NCBI GenBank assembly: GCA_947599835.1 | Contig: CANQFQ010000003.1 | Span: 1-64,000 of the forward strand | DNA from: an uncultured Bacilli bacterium | GTDB lineage: Bacteria > Bacillota_I > Bacilli_A > RFN20 > CAG-631 | DNA length: 64,000 bases | Direction of reading: 5' to 3' | In this document: one piece after another, positions 9,052 to 18,017 of the stretch | Layout of the letters: each line of letters opens with the position of its first letter | How positions within the stretch are numbered: the first letter of the stretch is position 1 | The notes under the pieces: generated by a model | The model's database searches: none | What the model was told of the DNA's origin: nothing | What the model saw: only the letters and a program-made list of their open reading frames with translations | Position numbers and translations under genes: made by a program

Positions 9052-10159
9052 ATGATAGACATTTATGAAATGAAAACGAAGGTTTCACATATGAGTAGTC
9101 GTTTAAAACTACTCGGTGATTCACTTTGACATTGCTTCCAAAACCAAAGAAATTGAGCAATTAGAACAACAAACTGTACAAGAAAATTTTTGGAAAGATA
9201 AACAAAATTCGAAAAAAATAATTGCGACAATGAATACTTTAAAAGGAATTGTTGAGTCTTATACGCAATTATTCAATAAATTAAATGATTTAATCAATGA
9301 ATTAAAGCAAATAACGAACGATTTTAATCAAGATGAAGAATGGTTAGAATTGATTGAGTTAGAATACAAAGAAACCACGGAATTATTTTCATCCTTTGAA
9401 ATTAAAATTTTATTAACCGATAAATTCGATTCACACAACGCCATTTTAGAATTTCATCCCGGTGCCGGTGGTACGGAAAGTCAAGATTGGGCAAGTATGC
9501 TTTACAATATGTATTGTAAATGGGCACAATCTAAGGGATATAAAGTTGACGTTTTGGATCATGAATTAGGTGAAGGCGCAGGGATTAAATATGCAAGTAT
9601 TTTGATTTCTGGCCCTCTTGCTTATGGATATTTAAAAGGGGAAACGGGTGTGCATCGTTTGGTGCGCATTTCTCCTTTCGATGCAAATAAAAGAAGGCAC
9701 ACTTCTTTTGCATCCATTGAAGTCACTCCCGAATATGACGATGATATTGATATTCAAATTAAAGATGAAGAGATTAGAATTGATACTTATCGTGCGAGTG
9801 GCGCTGGCGGTCAACATATTAATAAAACCGATTCTGCCGTTAGAATCACTCATATTCCAACGAATATTGTTGTTGCTTGTCAATCGCAACGATCTCAAAT
9901 ACAAAATAAAGAAATGTGTTTGATGATGCTAAAATCAAAACTGAATGCCATCAAACTAAAGGAAAGAGAACAAGAAATCGCTGCTTTAAAAGGGGTTCAA
10001 AAAGCGAATGAGTGGGGATCACAAATTAGATCTTATGTATTATGCCCTTACACTTTAGTGAAAGATCATCGGACAAATCATGAAAATGGAAATGCTAGTG
10101 CTGTATTAAATGGCGATTTAGACGATTTTATTTTCGCTTATTTAAAACAACAAATTTAA
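9052..10159 (+). CDS. prfB: Peptide chain release factor 2, with programmed +1 frameshift
   Basis: RF2 recognises UAA/UGA and triggers peptide release. Translation starts at ATG 9052 (AAGGTGA upstream) and runs 25 codons to an in-frame TGA at 9127. A +1 shift on CTT TGA C resumes at GAC 9128 and gives about 368 residues in all, the normal length. In the main frame the SPF anticodon motif (ISPFDANKRRHTSF) and the GGQ hydrolysis motif (SGAGGQHINKTDSA) are intact. Low RF2 favours the shift, so expression is autoregulated. The gene sits directly behind secA. Confidence 0.95.
9115..9130 (+). promoter_or_regulatory. prfB programmed frameshift site
   Basis: An internal Shine-Dalgarno-like GGTGA is followed five bases later by CTT TGA C (9124-9130), the conserved slip site of bacterial RF2 genes. 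The zero frame stops at TGA; the +1 frame continues through the whole RF2 protein. Confidence 0.92.
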
Positions 10160-10174
10160 GGAGGATAAGTCGCA

Positions 10175-11077
10175 GTGAAAAAAATAGGATTATTTATTAA
10201 AAACAACTATATGCGCATGCTTATCTTACTTTTAAGTAATTTTATGGTAGCTGGGGGCGCTTCTTTTTGCTTTTTAAATTATAAATCTAATGGATTTAGC
10301 GGCATTTTAACGGGTGGTGTTTCTGGATTTACCTTAATTATTAATCAGATTTTTCATACGAATCTAGAATTTGTTGCCACTATTCTAACTTGGGTACTTT
10401 ATCTTATTGGTGTCCTATGTTTAGGAAAGAAATTCGCAATTCAAACTTTGATTAGTGCCATTTTATTTCCAGGATTCTTATTTTTATTTAAATTACCTAT
10501 ATTTGATTCCATTCAAAAATCTTTTAATACACTAGATCCTATTTTAAATAGTGCTTTAGGTGGCATTTGCATGGGAACTGGGTCTGGATTAGTTTATCGA
10601 ATTGATGGTTCAACCGGAGGATTTGATGTTCCTCCAATTATTATTAATAAATTTTTTAAAATAAAATTATCTATTTTATTTTTTATTCAAGATGGATTAT
10701 TAGTTGTTTTAGCTTTGATTGCTCATTTTAATTTAAACCAAGTTGTTGTTGGATTAGTTTCTGTTTTAATGTGTTCTACCTTTGTAGAAATCACTCAAGT
10801 TGCCGGACAAAAATGTTATGTCGCCGAAATTATCTCGGATAAATATGAAGAAATTAATCAAGCGATATTAAATCAACTCGAACGGGGAACCACCTTATTT
10901 GAAGCTTATGGTGGTTACACTGGACAAAATAAAAAGGTCATTCGTGTCATGATTTCTAAAAAACAATATCATGAACTAATGACTATTGTAAATCATATAG
11001 ATCCTACTGCTTTTATGAGTTTGCAAACTGCTAATGCCGTTTTTGGCGATGGTTTTCGAGATTTTAAAAATCAATGA
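10175..11077 (+). CDS. YitT-family membrane protein
   Basis: 300 residues, started by GTG 10175 with AAGGAGG ten bases upstream. The N-terminal ~200 residues hold five or six membrane segments with the family's GGASFCFL...SNGFSGILTGGVSG opening and a GSTGGFDVP motif near residue 147. The C-terminal ~85 residues look like the soluble DUF2179 domain (RGTTLFEAYGGYTGQNKKVIRVMISKKQ). YitT proteins have no settled function. The natural stop is TGA. It probably shares the secA-prfB transcript. Confidence 0.88.
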   Translation: MKKIGLFIKNNYMRMLILLLSNFMVAGGASFCFLNYKSNGFSGILTGGVSGFTLIINQIFHTNLEFVATILTWVLYLIGVLCLGKKFAIQTLISAILFPGFLFLFKLPIFDSIQKSFNTLDPILNSALGGICMGTGSGLVYRIDGSTGGFDVPPIIINKFFKIKLSILFFIQDGLLVVLALIAHFNLNQVVVGLVSVLMCSTFVEITQVAGQKCYVAEIISDKYEEINQAILNQLERGTTLFEAYGGYTGQNKKVIRVMISKKQYHELMTIVNHIDPTAFMSLQTANAVFGDGFRDFKNQ

Positions 11078-11080
11078 AAT

Positions 11081-11170
11081 AACATTGATGGCCAACCAAT
11101 GTTATAAAAAAGAATGTTGGCTAGAAAGGAAAACAATTTAGTTATCTATTTTTCTAGGTAATTAAATTGT
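11081..11170 (+). other. folD leader with three possible hairpins
   Basis: AACATTG/CAATGTT (11081-11103) can pair locally. GCCAAC and GTTGGC (11091-11121) form an overlapping alternative stem. A long stem of about 12 of 14 pairs, ACAATTTA...TAAATTGT, spans 11133-11170. None is followed by a T run. I cannot match it to a known riboswitch. Confidence 0.35.
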
Positions 11171-11180
11171 ATATGAGAAT

Positions 11181-12011
11181 ATGGCAAAAATTTTAGATGG
11201 TAAAAAAGCTGCTGAAATGTTTAGAATACATCTACAAGAAAAATTTCTTCAATTACAACAAGCGCCCTGCTTGGCAATTATTCATTGTAATGATCCAGCC
11301 AGTCTTTCTTATTTAAAAGGAAGGAAAAAAATTCTAGCCTCTTTGAATGCTATTTTAAAAGAATTTATTATTGATAGCCAAATGACTCCTGAAGATCTTA
11401 AAGTTTTAATCCAAAACTTAAATCAAGACAAATCTATCGATGGAATCATGATTGATCGTCCTTTACCTGCTGGTTTCAATGAAGAAGAAATGATATCCTA
11501 TATTGATCCAAGCAAGGATATTGATGGATATACTCCTTCTTGCTTAGGTAATCTCGTTTGTAACCATGCGCAATATTTAGCCTGTACACCCGCTGCTGCG
11601 ATTGCTTTATTAGATTTTTATAAAATCCCTTTGGAGGGAAAAGATGTTGTTGTTATCGGAAGAAGTGTCAATGTTGGGAAACCTCTTGCATTAATGCTTT
11701 TAAACCGAAATGCCACGGTCACAATTGCCCATTCTAAAACAAACAACCTAGCAAAAATTACCAAAAAAGCAGATATTATTTTTGTTTGTGTTGGTAAGGC
11801 TAATTTTTTAAAGAAAGAACAAATTAGTCGAAAATCGATTTTAATTGATATTGGCATAAATTTCGATGAAAACGGAAAATTATGTGGAGATGTTGCAAAA
11901 GAATGTTATACTTATGCAAAGGCTTATAGTCCGGTTCCTGGAGGGGTTGGTGTAATGACAAATTTAATATTAATGAACAATTTATTACTCGCACATCAAC
12001 ATCATCAATAA
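11181..12011 (+). CDS. folD: FolD-like methylenetetrahydrofolate dehydrogenase/cyclohydrolase (divergent)
   Basis: 276 residues with the FolD fold: an N-terminal catalytic half and a Rossmann NADP-binding half (VVVIGRSVNVGKPLALMLLNRNATVTIAHS near residue 154). FolD interconverts 5,10-methylene- and 10-formyl-THF. DIDGYTP and PGGVG are kept, but key positions differ. The catalytic Lys of the YxxxK motif is Arg 48 (SYLKGRKK), the Gln of VQLPLP is Asp 92 (IDRPLP), and PGGVGPMT reads PGGVGVMT. The enzyme may have altered or reduced cyclohydrolase activity. The start has only a weak binding site. Confidence 0.85.
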   Translation: MAKILDGKKAAEMFRIHLQEKFLQLQQAPCLAIIHCNDPASLSYLKGRKKILASLNAILKEFIIDSQMTPEDLKVLIQNLNQDKSIDGIMIDRPLPAGFNEEEMISYIDPSKDIDGYTPSCLGNLVCNHAQYLACTPAAAIALLDFYKIPLEGKDVVVIGRSVNVGKPLALMLLNRNATVTIAHSKTNNLAKITKKADIIFVCVGKANFLKKEQISRKSILIDIGINFDENGKLCGDVAKECYTYAKAYSPVPGGVGVMTNLILMNNLLLAHQHHQ

Positions 12012-12012
12012 T

Positions 12013-12222
12013 ATGGAAAAAATACCTTACGCTTTAAACGATTATGTAGTTTTAAAGAAAGCCCACCCTTGCAAAAATAGAGGAAATTATTGGCAAATCA
12101 TTCGAATGGGTGCAGATATAAAAATCAAATGTATGAGTTGTGGAAATGTGATTATGATGACACGATCTAATTTTGAAAAAAATTTAAAACAAAATCTTTC
12201 TTTAGAAAAAAATCATTCATAA
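12013..12222 (+). CDS. DUF951 family protein
   Basis: 69 residues matching the DUF951 pattern: LNDYVVLKKAHPC near the start, then W-IIRMGADIKIKCMSCGNVIMMTR. The CxxC pair and the upstream Cys suggest a metal knuckle. Function is unknown; in Bacilli it often sits near replication or GTPase genes. It begins one base after the folD stop, so it is translated from the folD message. Confidence 0.85.
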   Translation: MEKIPYALNDYVVLKKAHPCKNRGNYWQIIRMGADIKIKCMSCGNVIMMTRSNFEKNLKQNLSLEKNHS

Positions 12223-12250
12223 AAAATTCTTTGCAAAAAGAATTTTTTTG
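12221..12250 (+). terminator. Terminator of folD-DUF951
   Basis: AAATTCTTT, loop GCAA, AAAGAATTT and a run of T. It separates folD from the ABC genes. Confidence 0.8.
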
Positions 12251-12279
12251 TTTGCACAAAATTTTTGATAATTGTCTTC

Positions 12280-12292
12280 TATAATAATAATG
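12280..12292 (+). promoter_or_regulatory. -10 element abutting the ABC start codon
   Basis: TATAAT at 12280-12285 lies only four bases before ATG 12290, and no Shine-Dalgarno is present. With a terminator upstream, this would make a leaderless or near-leaderless message. No good -35 is seen at 17 bases. Confidence 0.4.
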
Positions 12293-14080
12293 GTGATTCC
12301 TTTGCTATCCATTAAAAATTTATCTATCTCTTTTAAAGATCAATGTATTTTAAAAAATGTATTTTTGCAGATCCATGAGCAAGAAAAAGTCGCCATTATT
12401 GGCGATTCAGGATCCGGAAAAACAACATTATTCAATTGTATCTTAAACAATTTAAAACCTACCGCTGGCGAAATTATTTATAAAAATAAAAATATATTCA
12501 ATTTTTCTAAAAAAGAAAAAAATAAATACAAACGATATGAAATTTGTTATGTCAGTCAAAATTTAGATTTATTTGAAGAAATGACGGTTGAAGAAAATTT
12601 ATTCTTATTTTATTCCAAGCATGAGGTGAATCAAATATTACAAAAAACGAATTTTGATGCTTACAAAGATACAAAAATAAAATATCTTTCTGGAGGTCAA
12701 AAACAAAAAGTTGCCATTATTCGCGCTTGTTTGAGTAATGCTAATTTATATTTATTTGATGAAATAACGAATGCTCTTGATTTACAAACAGCCAAAGAAG
12801 TTTTAAATTTTTTATTTATTCTATTAAAAGATAAAACCATTATTTGTATCACACATCAACTTGAATTATTCTCTTCCTATATTGAAACCATTTATCAAAT
12901 TAAAAATCAACAAATACATTTTATAAAAAGTAACTCAAAAAAACATTCCGTTGAAAATACACAAACACCAAAACAAAAACGCTATCATATTTATAAAAAA
13001 GAATGGAAATCTTTATTCCAGCATCCTTTTACTTTACTCGTATTCATTATAACAACAATCCTTACTAGCTTATCCTTGTTTTATAAATTGACTTTTACAT
13101 CCACCTATCAAACTAAAATCAAAAAAAATTTAGATGATTATTTTGATCAAAAAGTTTTAACCATTAAAAATTATAATGATGATTTAAATTTTGATACCTA
13201 TCCTTTAGACATCACTTTTGATTCATTTTTTAATCATGTTGATTTATTCATCAATCAATCTTTAATATCGCACTATACTTTTAAACCTATTAAAGATAGT
13301 AATCATGTAATCTTTGTTAATCATCAATTCATTGAAGAAAATGATTTAAATATGAATCAACTGACTATACGATATTCAAATTGGATAGAAAATCGCTATT
13401 ATATTTTAGAATACACTTATGAAAACATTGAAATTATTCCAGATAATGGACTATTTTCATCTGCATATCTTTATTACAATTATGACTATTTTAAAGAGTT
13501 ATTTCTCAATTTAAAACTTAAAAATCAAAATTTTTATCAATATCTCAAAGAGCAAAATGCGCATGAATACATTTGTTTTATAGATACTTCCTTATATGAT
13601 TTATATCAAAAAAATAAAAATCTTTTTTTATTTAAAAACAATCCATTAGCAAAAAATTTTAATTCTAAACAGGCTTATTTTTATTCTGATGCCTTAATGG
13701 ATTTATTTGCCAATCTCATTTTATATGATTCTTGCAAGGAATTAGTCAACTTTTTTTCTTTATTTTGTGTTTTTGGCTCTTTATTTATAGTCATTTTATT
13801 ATTCTCTACCATGTTATATAAAAATTTTAAAAAAATTGCACTCTACATGAACATGGGAGCACATTATCTAGAATGTTATTTTATTTACTATATTCAAATT
13901 TTTTTAACTATTCTTGGAACTTTCCTTACGCTTTGGATCTTTTTAAAGCAAATCCATGTTGCTTTAATCTTTAGTTTATTATTCGTTCTCTTTATCTATT
14001 TATCGATTCTTTTTGCCGTTATTTTTTACTTTGAAAAGAAGCAATTAATCGTTTTTTTAAAGGAAGATGAAACATGCTAG
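12290..14080 (+). CDS. ABC transporter: ATPase fused to FtsX/MacB-type permease (first of a pair)
   Basis: 596 residues. Residues 1-220 are an ABC ATPase: Walker A GDSGSGKTT, signature LSGGQKQKV, Walker B YLFDEITNALD (Ile in place of the usual Pro of DEPT) and switch His in ITHQ. After a linker come one membrane helix (near 250), a ~220-residue extracellular domain, and three C-terminal helices, the MacB/FtsX topology. Such proteins export or remodel peptides, lipids or lipoproteins at the envelope, but the substrate here is unknown. It overlaps the next gene by 7 bases. Confidence 0.85.
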   Translation: MVIPLLSIKNLSISFKDQCILKNVFLQIHEQEKVAIIGDSGSGKTTLFNCILNNLKPTAGEIIYKNKNIFNFSKKEKNKYKRYEICYVSQNLDLFEEMTVEENLFLFYSKHEVNQILQKTNFDAYKDTKIKYLSGGQKQKVAIIRACLSNANLYLFDEITNALDLQTAKEVLNFLFILLKDKTIICITHQLELFSSYIETIYQIKNQQIHFIKSNSKKHSVENTQTPKQKRYHIYKKEWKSLFQHPFTLLVFIITTILTSLSLFYKLTFTSTYQTKIKKNLDDYFDQKVLTIKNYNDDLNFDTYPLDITFDSFFNHVDLFINQSLISHYTFKPIKDSNHVIFVNHQFIEENDLNMNQLTIRYSNWIENRYYILEYTYENIEIIPDNGLFSSAYLYYNYDYFKELFLNLKLKNQNFYQYLKEQNAHEYICFIDTSLYDLYQKNKNLFLFKNNPLAKNFNSKQAYFYSDALMDLFANLILYDSCKELVNFFSLFCVFGSLFIVILLFSTMLYKNFKKIALYMNMGAHYLECYFIYYIQIFLTILGTFLTLWIFLKQIHVALIFSLLFVLFIYLSILFAVIFYFEKKQLIVFLKEDETC

Positions 14081-16353
14081 AATTAGTTCATATAAGTAAG
14101 TGCTTTGACCGACAAATTTTATTTAATAAACTAAACTATCAATTTTACGAAAATCAAATTTATGGACTGGTCGGTAGAACTGGAACAGGTAAAACGACGC
14201 TGCTAAAAATGATTGCCAATCTAGACTTAAAATATCAAGGAAAAATCTATTATAATCATCAAAATATTACAGAAATACCCGATTATTTTGTGAAAAATAT
14301 TGGATTTATTTATCAAGATTTTCATTTGATTGAACAATTAACAGTAAGAGAAAATTGTTTTTTGCCACAAATTTTAAATTCTAAACAAAATGAAAATGAT
14401 TTTAATACATTAATTAAGCTATTTAAACTTACAGATAAAATCAATGTCCCATGTAATTTATTATCAGGAGGAGAAAAACAACGGGTCTGCATCATTCGTG
14501 AATTGTTGAAAAAGCCAAAAATTTTGCTTTGTGATGAGCCAACAAGTAATTTAGATGCCCATCTCACAAAAACTTTTTATCAATATTTAAAAAAACATAA
14601 CCAAAATAAAATAATAATTATTATCAGTCATAAGACAAATGATATCCAACAATATTGCGATCAAATCATGGATTTAACTTTAAATCATTCATCCTATATA
14701 AGTTTACATGAAGAAAAAAAATATGTTCATCAACACTTATCTTTTAAAAAATGTTATCAACTCAATAAAAAAGCTATGGCTACAAATAAAAAACTTAAAA
14801 AATTTAGTCTATGGTTGGCTATCATCGGCATTATTGGTCTCGGGTTTGGGTTTTTAATTCACGATTTTGTTCAGTTTACTGCTAAAACGCAATTAAAAAA
14901 CTATCAAACAGAAAATGGTTATTATATTCAACCGAAGATTCAAAAAAATTTGAATAGTCCTCCTTTTGAGTTCAATACAAATAAAAAATACATTTTATAT
15001 GAAAGATTCACTGAAAAGGTAATTGAAAACTTAAAAAAAGAAATCATTAATTCAAAAATAGAAAATGTAAACCTTTCAAATATCGATTTTATATTTGAAA
15101 ATCAAATGACAGAAAAAAATGAATTATTTGTGAGTTTACCAATTTTTTATCAACAAAACATTAAAAATTTATTTTTTAATACTCTTACTCTCATTTTAAA
15201 TAATCATCAGTCTTATTCTTTTGAAATCTCAGCTATTTATTTTAACAATCAAAACCAATATATTCTTTATAGCAATCAATTAAATTATTTAAATGATTTA
15301 ATCGAATTGTTAGAATTACCCAAAGAAAAAAATCAATATATTTATAGTAGCGAGGCCGAAGCCATTTACTTGGAATTAATTAACAATGAACGATATGCGC
15401 ATTATCAATTCATTTTACAAAACAATTTCATTTATTATCAAAACTTAAATAAAAAACGATTGTGTTACTCATTTTTTCTCGATTTTTATAAGCAAAATAA
15501 AGCAAAGATTAAAGATTATTTTTTAGCTAATAATACGGATTTATATATTGATCAATCGGGAATTATGTTTCTTTTTAATATTCAAGAAATTGCATCGAAT
15601 ACCCATCGTTATAAATTAGCAAAAAATGAATATCTTCGTTTTCAATATACTGACAAAAAAATAAAAGACAATGAATTGTTCATTTCTACTACGTTGGCTA
15701 ATTTAATTCAAATCGAGGCTAAAAATGATATTTTTCTTTATTCTGGAAATAAAAAATTATCTTTTTATATCAAAGATCTCATCAATACCGATGACGCTAG
15801 TTTAATTATTTATGCCAATTCTAATTTTATTCAACAACTTTATAAATATGAAGAAAGTAATTTATATAATGGAGTCATTATTGCAAATAGCTCCAAAGCA
15901 AACTTCAAAACAACCGATGAAATCATATGTTTACCCATAAAATCATTGATTCAAAATATACCATCTGTTAAAATTTTATCAAATAATATCTTTTTTTATT
16001 CGATCATTATTGTAATCATTGCTTTCATCTGTGTTTTACAATTATTACATACCAATTACATTAAAAAGAAAAAAAATAGAATGACATTATATTATCAAGG
16101 ACTTATTCCAATTAACGTTTTTAAAATTTGCAGTTTAGAATCGCTATTAATTTTTATAAAAGCATTGATTTATTCGATATTTATTTTAATTGCTTTATAT
16201 TTTTATATGAATTATTTGTATCGTTTCCCATTCCAATGTGCAAAAAATTTAATTCTTTATTTTATAATTTTAATTGTTTTATTACTCTGTTTTTTGACGA
16301 GTTGGTGGATCTTACAATTATTTGATAAATCCAATAGTGAAATTTTACAATAA
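14074..16353 (+). CDS. ABC transporter: ATPase fused to FtsX/MacB-type permease (second of a pair)
   Basis: 759 residues with the same plan as its neighbour: Walker A GRTGTGKTT, signature LSGGEKQRV, Walker B LLCDEPTSNLD, IISHKT. A helix follows near residue 250, then a ~380-residue extracellular domain and three helices at the end. ATG 14074 sits inside the end of the first gene (ATGCTAG) behind AAGGAAG, so the two are translationally coupled and probably form a heterodimer. Both genes are extremely Asn/Lys/Phe-rich and more AT-rich than their neighbours. No dedicated substrate gene is adjacent. Confidence 0.85.
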   Translation: MLELVHISKCFDRQILFNKLNYQFYENQIYGLVGRTGTGKTTLLKMIANLDLKYQGKIYYNHQNITEIPDYFVKNIGFIYQDFHLIEQLTVRENCFLPQILNSKQNENDFNTLIKLFKLTDKINVPCNLLSGGEKQRVCIIRELLKKPKILLCDEPTSNLDAHLTKTFYQYLKKHNQNKIIIIISHKTNDIQQYCDQIMDLTLNHSSYISLHEEKKYVHQHLSFKKCYQLNKKAMATNKKLKKFSLWLAIIGIIGLGFGFLIHDFVQFTAKTQLKNYQTENGYYIQPKIQKNLNSPPFEFNTNKKYILYERFTEKVIENLKKEIINSKIENVNLSNIDFIFENQMTEKNELFVSLPIFYQQNIKNLFFNTLTLILNNHQSYSFEISAIYFNNQNQYILYSNQLNYLNDLIELLELPKEKNQYIYSSEAEAIYLELINNERYAHYQFILQNNFIYYQNLNKKRLCYSFFLDFYKQNKAKIKDYFLANNTDLYIDQSGIMFLFNIQEIASNTHRYKLAKNEYLRFQYTDKKIKDNELFISTTLANLIQIEAKNDIFLYSGNKKLSFYIKDLINTDDASLIIYANSNFIQQLYKYEESNLYNGVIIANSSKANFKTTDEIICLPIKSLIQNIPSVKILSNNIFFYSIIIVIIAFICVLQLLHTNYIKKKKNRMTLYYQGLIPINVFKICSLESLLIFIKALIYSIFILIALYFYMNYLYRFPFQCAKNLILYFIILIVLLLCFLTSWWILQLFDKSNSEILQ

Positions 16354-16365
16354 AAGGATTATAAT
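16337..16365 (+). promoter_or_regulatory. Promoter of pncB
   Basis: GTGAAA (16337-16342), a 17-base spacer and TATAAT (16360-16365). The -35 lies inside the end of the ABC gene. Transcription would start about 16373. Confidence 0.65.
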
Positions 16366-16373
16366 ATAAACGG

Positions 16374-16397
16374 TTTAGATATTAATTAATATCTAAA
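16374..16397 (+). promoter_or_regulatory. 24-base perfect palindrome at the pncB transcription start (probable operator)
   Basis: The left arm is TTTAGATATTAA and the right arm is its exact complement, with no loop. It starts at the predicted +1 and ends 20 bases before the start codon. Position and symmetry fit a repressor operator. It lacks a T run, so it is not an ordinary terminator. Confidence 0.6.
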
Positions 16398-16417
16398 AAA
16401 ATTAAAGGGGAATGCAT

Positions 16418-17521
16418 ATGTTAGAATTCGAATTAAAACAACAAGGAAAAATTAGTCGCTTAACAAATCAAACCTTTCAGTTAGATAAAAGATATGGCGA
16501 TGGATATTTCAGTGCTGCTTATTTTCTCAAAACGGAAGAAATCATCAAAAAATATCATCCAGATAACATTGTAACGATGCAATTTTTTCAAAGAAGACAT
16601 TCCGTTTTATGTGGTATCGATGAAGCGATAGCCTTGCTTCATACTTATGCTAAAAATCCACAAAATTTAAAAATTGAAGCGCTCAATGATGGGGATTTAA
16701 TTGAACCTTTAGAACCTGTATTAAAAATTACGGGTCGTTATCAAGATTTTGGATTTTTAGAAGGACCGATTGATGGCATTTTAGCTAGAAGAACTTCTGT
16801 CGCAAGTAATTGTCGCAGAATTCTTGAAGCAGCGGGCAAAGCTAAAGTCATTTTCTTTGGGGATCGAGATGACGATCCTAAAAATCATCCTGGAGATGGT
16901 TATGCTGCTTATATTGGAGGCATTCGTTCTTTTTGCACTGATGCAATGGGAGAATGGATTGGCTATAAAGGTATGGGTACCATGCCCCACGCTTTAATTG
17001 TCATGTTTAAAATGGATTTATTGGCTGCAGCAAAAGCTTTTTACGAAAAATACCCAAAAGATAATTTAATCGTTTTAGTGGATTCCAATAATGATGTTAT
17101 TACCGATTCTTTAAAAGTGGCTGATTACTTTAAAGATAAACTTTACGCTGTTCGTGTAGATACTTCAAAGGCTCTTGAAGATAAATATTTTGAAAGAGTA
17201 AAAATTGATAATCCAAATATTGAAACCCATGGTGTCAATGTCACTTTAATCAAAGCACTTAGAAAAGCTTTAGATGAACAAGGTTACAATCATGTTAAAA
17301 TCGTTGTTTCTAGCGGATTTAATGAAGAAAAATGTAAATTATTCAACAAAGAAAATGCACCCGTTGATTTTTATGGTGTGGGCAGCAGTTTATTAAAAGT
17401 TACGACATCTTTTACTGGGGATTGTGTTAAAATTGATGGAATCAATATGGCAAAAGTTGGTCGTCATGAAATGTTTAGTGATCGACTTCAATTGGTAAAC
17501 TATCCAATAAAGGAAAAATAA
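16418..17521 (+). CDS. pncB: Nicotinate phosphoribosyltransferase
   Basis: 367 residues. It converts nicotinate and PRPP to nicotinate mononucleotide in the NAD salvage (Preiss-Handler) pathway. Visible: YGDGYFSAAYFLKT at the N-terminus, FQRRHSVLCG, EGPIDGILARRTSVA, GTMPHAL with the catalytic His near residue 191, and VVSSGFNEEKC with GVGSSLL near the end. AAAGGGG at 16404-16410 is 7 bases from ATG 16418 but only 1 from ATG 16412, so 16418 is taken. It heads a pncB-ispF-gltX run with near-zero gaps. Confidence 0.92.
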   Translation: MLEFELKQQGKISRLTNQTFQLDKRYGDGYFSAAYFLKTEEIIKKYHPDNIVTMQFFQRRHSVLCGIDEAIALLHTYAKNPQNLKIEALNDGDLIEPLEPVLKITGRYQDFGFLEGPIDGILARRTSVASNCRRILEAAGKAKVIFFGDRDDDPKNHPGDGYAAYIGGIRSFCTDAMGEWIGYKGMGTMPHALIVMFKMDLLAAAKAFYEKYPKDNLIVLVDSNNDVITDSLKVADYFKDKLYAVRVDTSKALEDKYFERVKIDNPNIETHGVNVTLIKALRKALDEQGYNHVKIVVSSGFNEEKCKLFNKENAPVDFYGVGSSLLKVTTSFTGDCVKIDGINMAKVGRHEMFSDRLQLVNYPIKEK

Positions 17522-17522
17522 A

Positions 17523-18017
17523 ATGTATCGCATAGGAAAATCAACAGATATTCATCAATTAGTAGAAAACCGAAAATTAATCATTGGTGGCGTTGAAATC
17601 CCTTCAAAATTAGGATTATTAGGTCACTCGGATGCCGATGTTTTAATTCATGCAGTTGCTGAGGCTATTCTAGGTGCTTTAAACTTAAAAGATTTAGGTT
17701 CTCATTTCCCTGACACGGATCCTCAATATAAAGATATTGAATCGAGTAAAATTTTACAAAAAGTATATGAAATGATGAATGAAAGAAATTATGAAATTAA
17801 TAATATAGATACTCTCATTATTCTAGAAGAACCAAAGTTAGCGCCATATTTAAGCCAAATGCAAAACAATATTGCGCATTTATTACATACTGAAAAAGAA
17901 AATATTAATATAAAAGCCACCCGCGGAGAAAAACTTGGATTTATAGGAAATAAACAAGGGGCTCTAGCGGAAGCAATCGTTTTACTAAGAAAGAAGGAAA
18001 ATACATGGAAAAAGTAA
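17523..18017 (+). CDS. ispF: 2-C-methyl-D-erythritol 2,4-cyclodiphosphate synthase
   Basis: 164 residues, standard length. IspF closes the 2,4-cyclodiphosphate ring with release of CMP in the MEP isoprenoid pathway. Metal ligands are in the opening [10 protein letters not shown] (DxH) and [24 protein letters not shown] and the C-terminal [12 protein letters not shown] are also conserved. It starts one base after pncB with AAAGGA in the pncB end, and overlaps gltX by 13 bases. ispD of the same pathway is at 33760-34389. Confidence 0.95.
   Translation: MYRIGKSTDIHQLVENRKLIIGGVEIPSKLGLLGHSDADVLIHAVAEAILGALNLKDLGSHFPDTDPQYKDIESSKILQKVYEMMNERNYEINNIDTLIILEEPKLAPYLSQMQNNIAHLLHTEKENINIKATRGEKLGFIGNKQGALAEAIVLLRKKENTWKK

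Noticed and set aside
11078-11180. THF riboswitch upstream of folD
   Set aside because: Stems are present, but I could not find conserved THF riboswitch core sequences.
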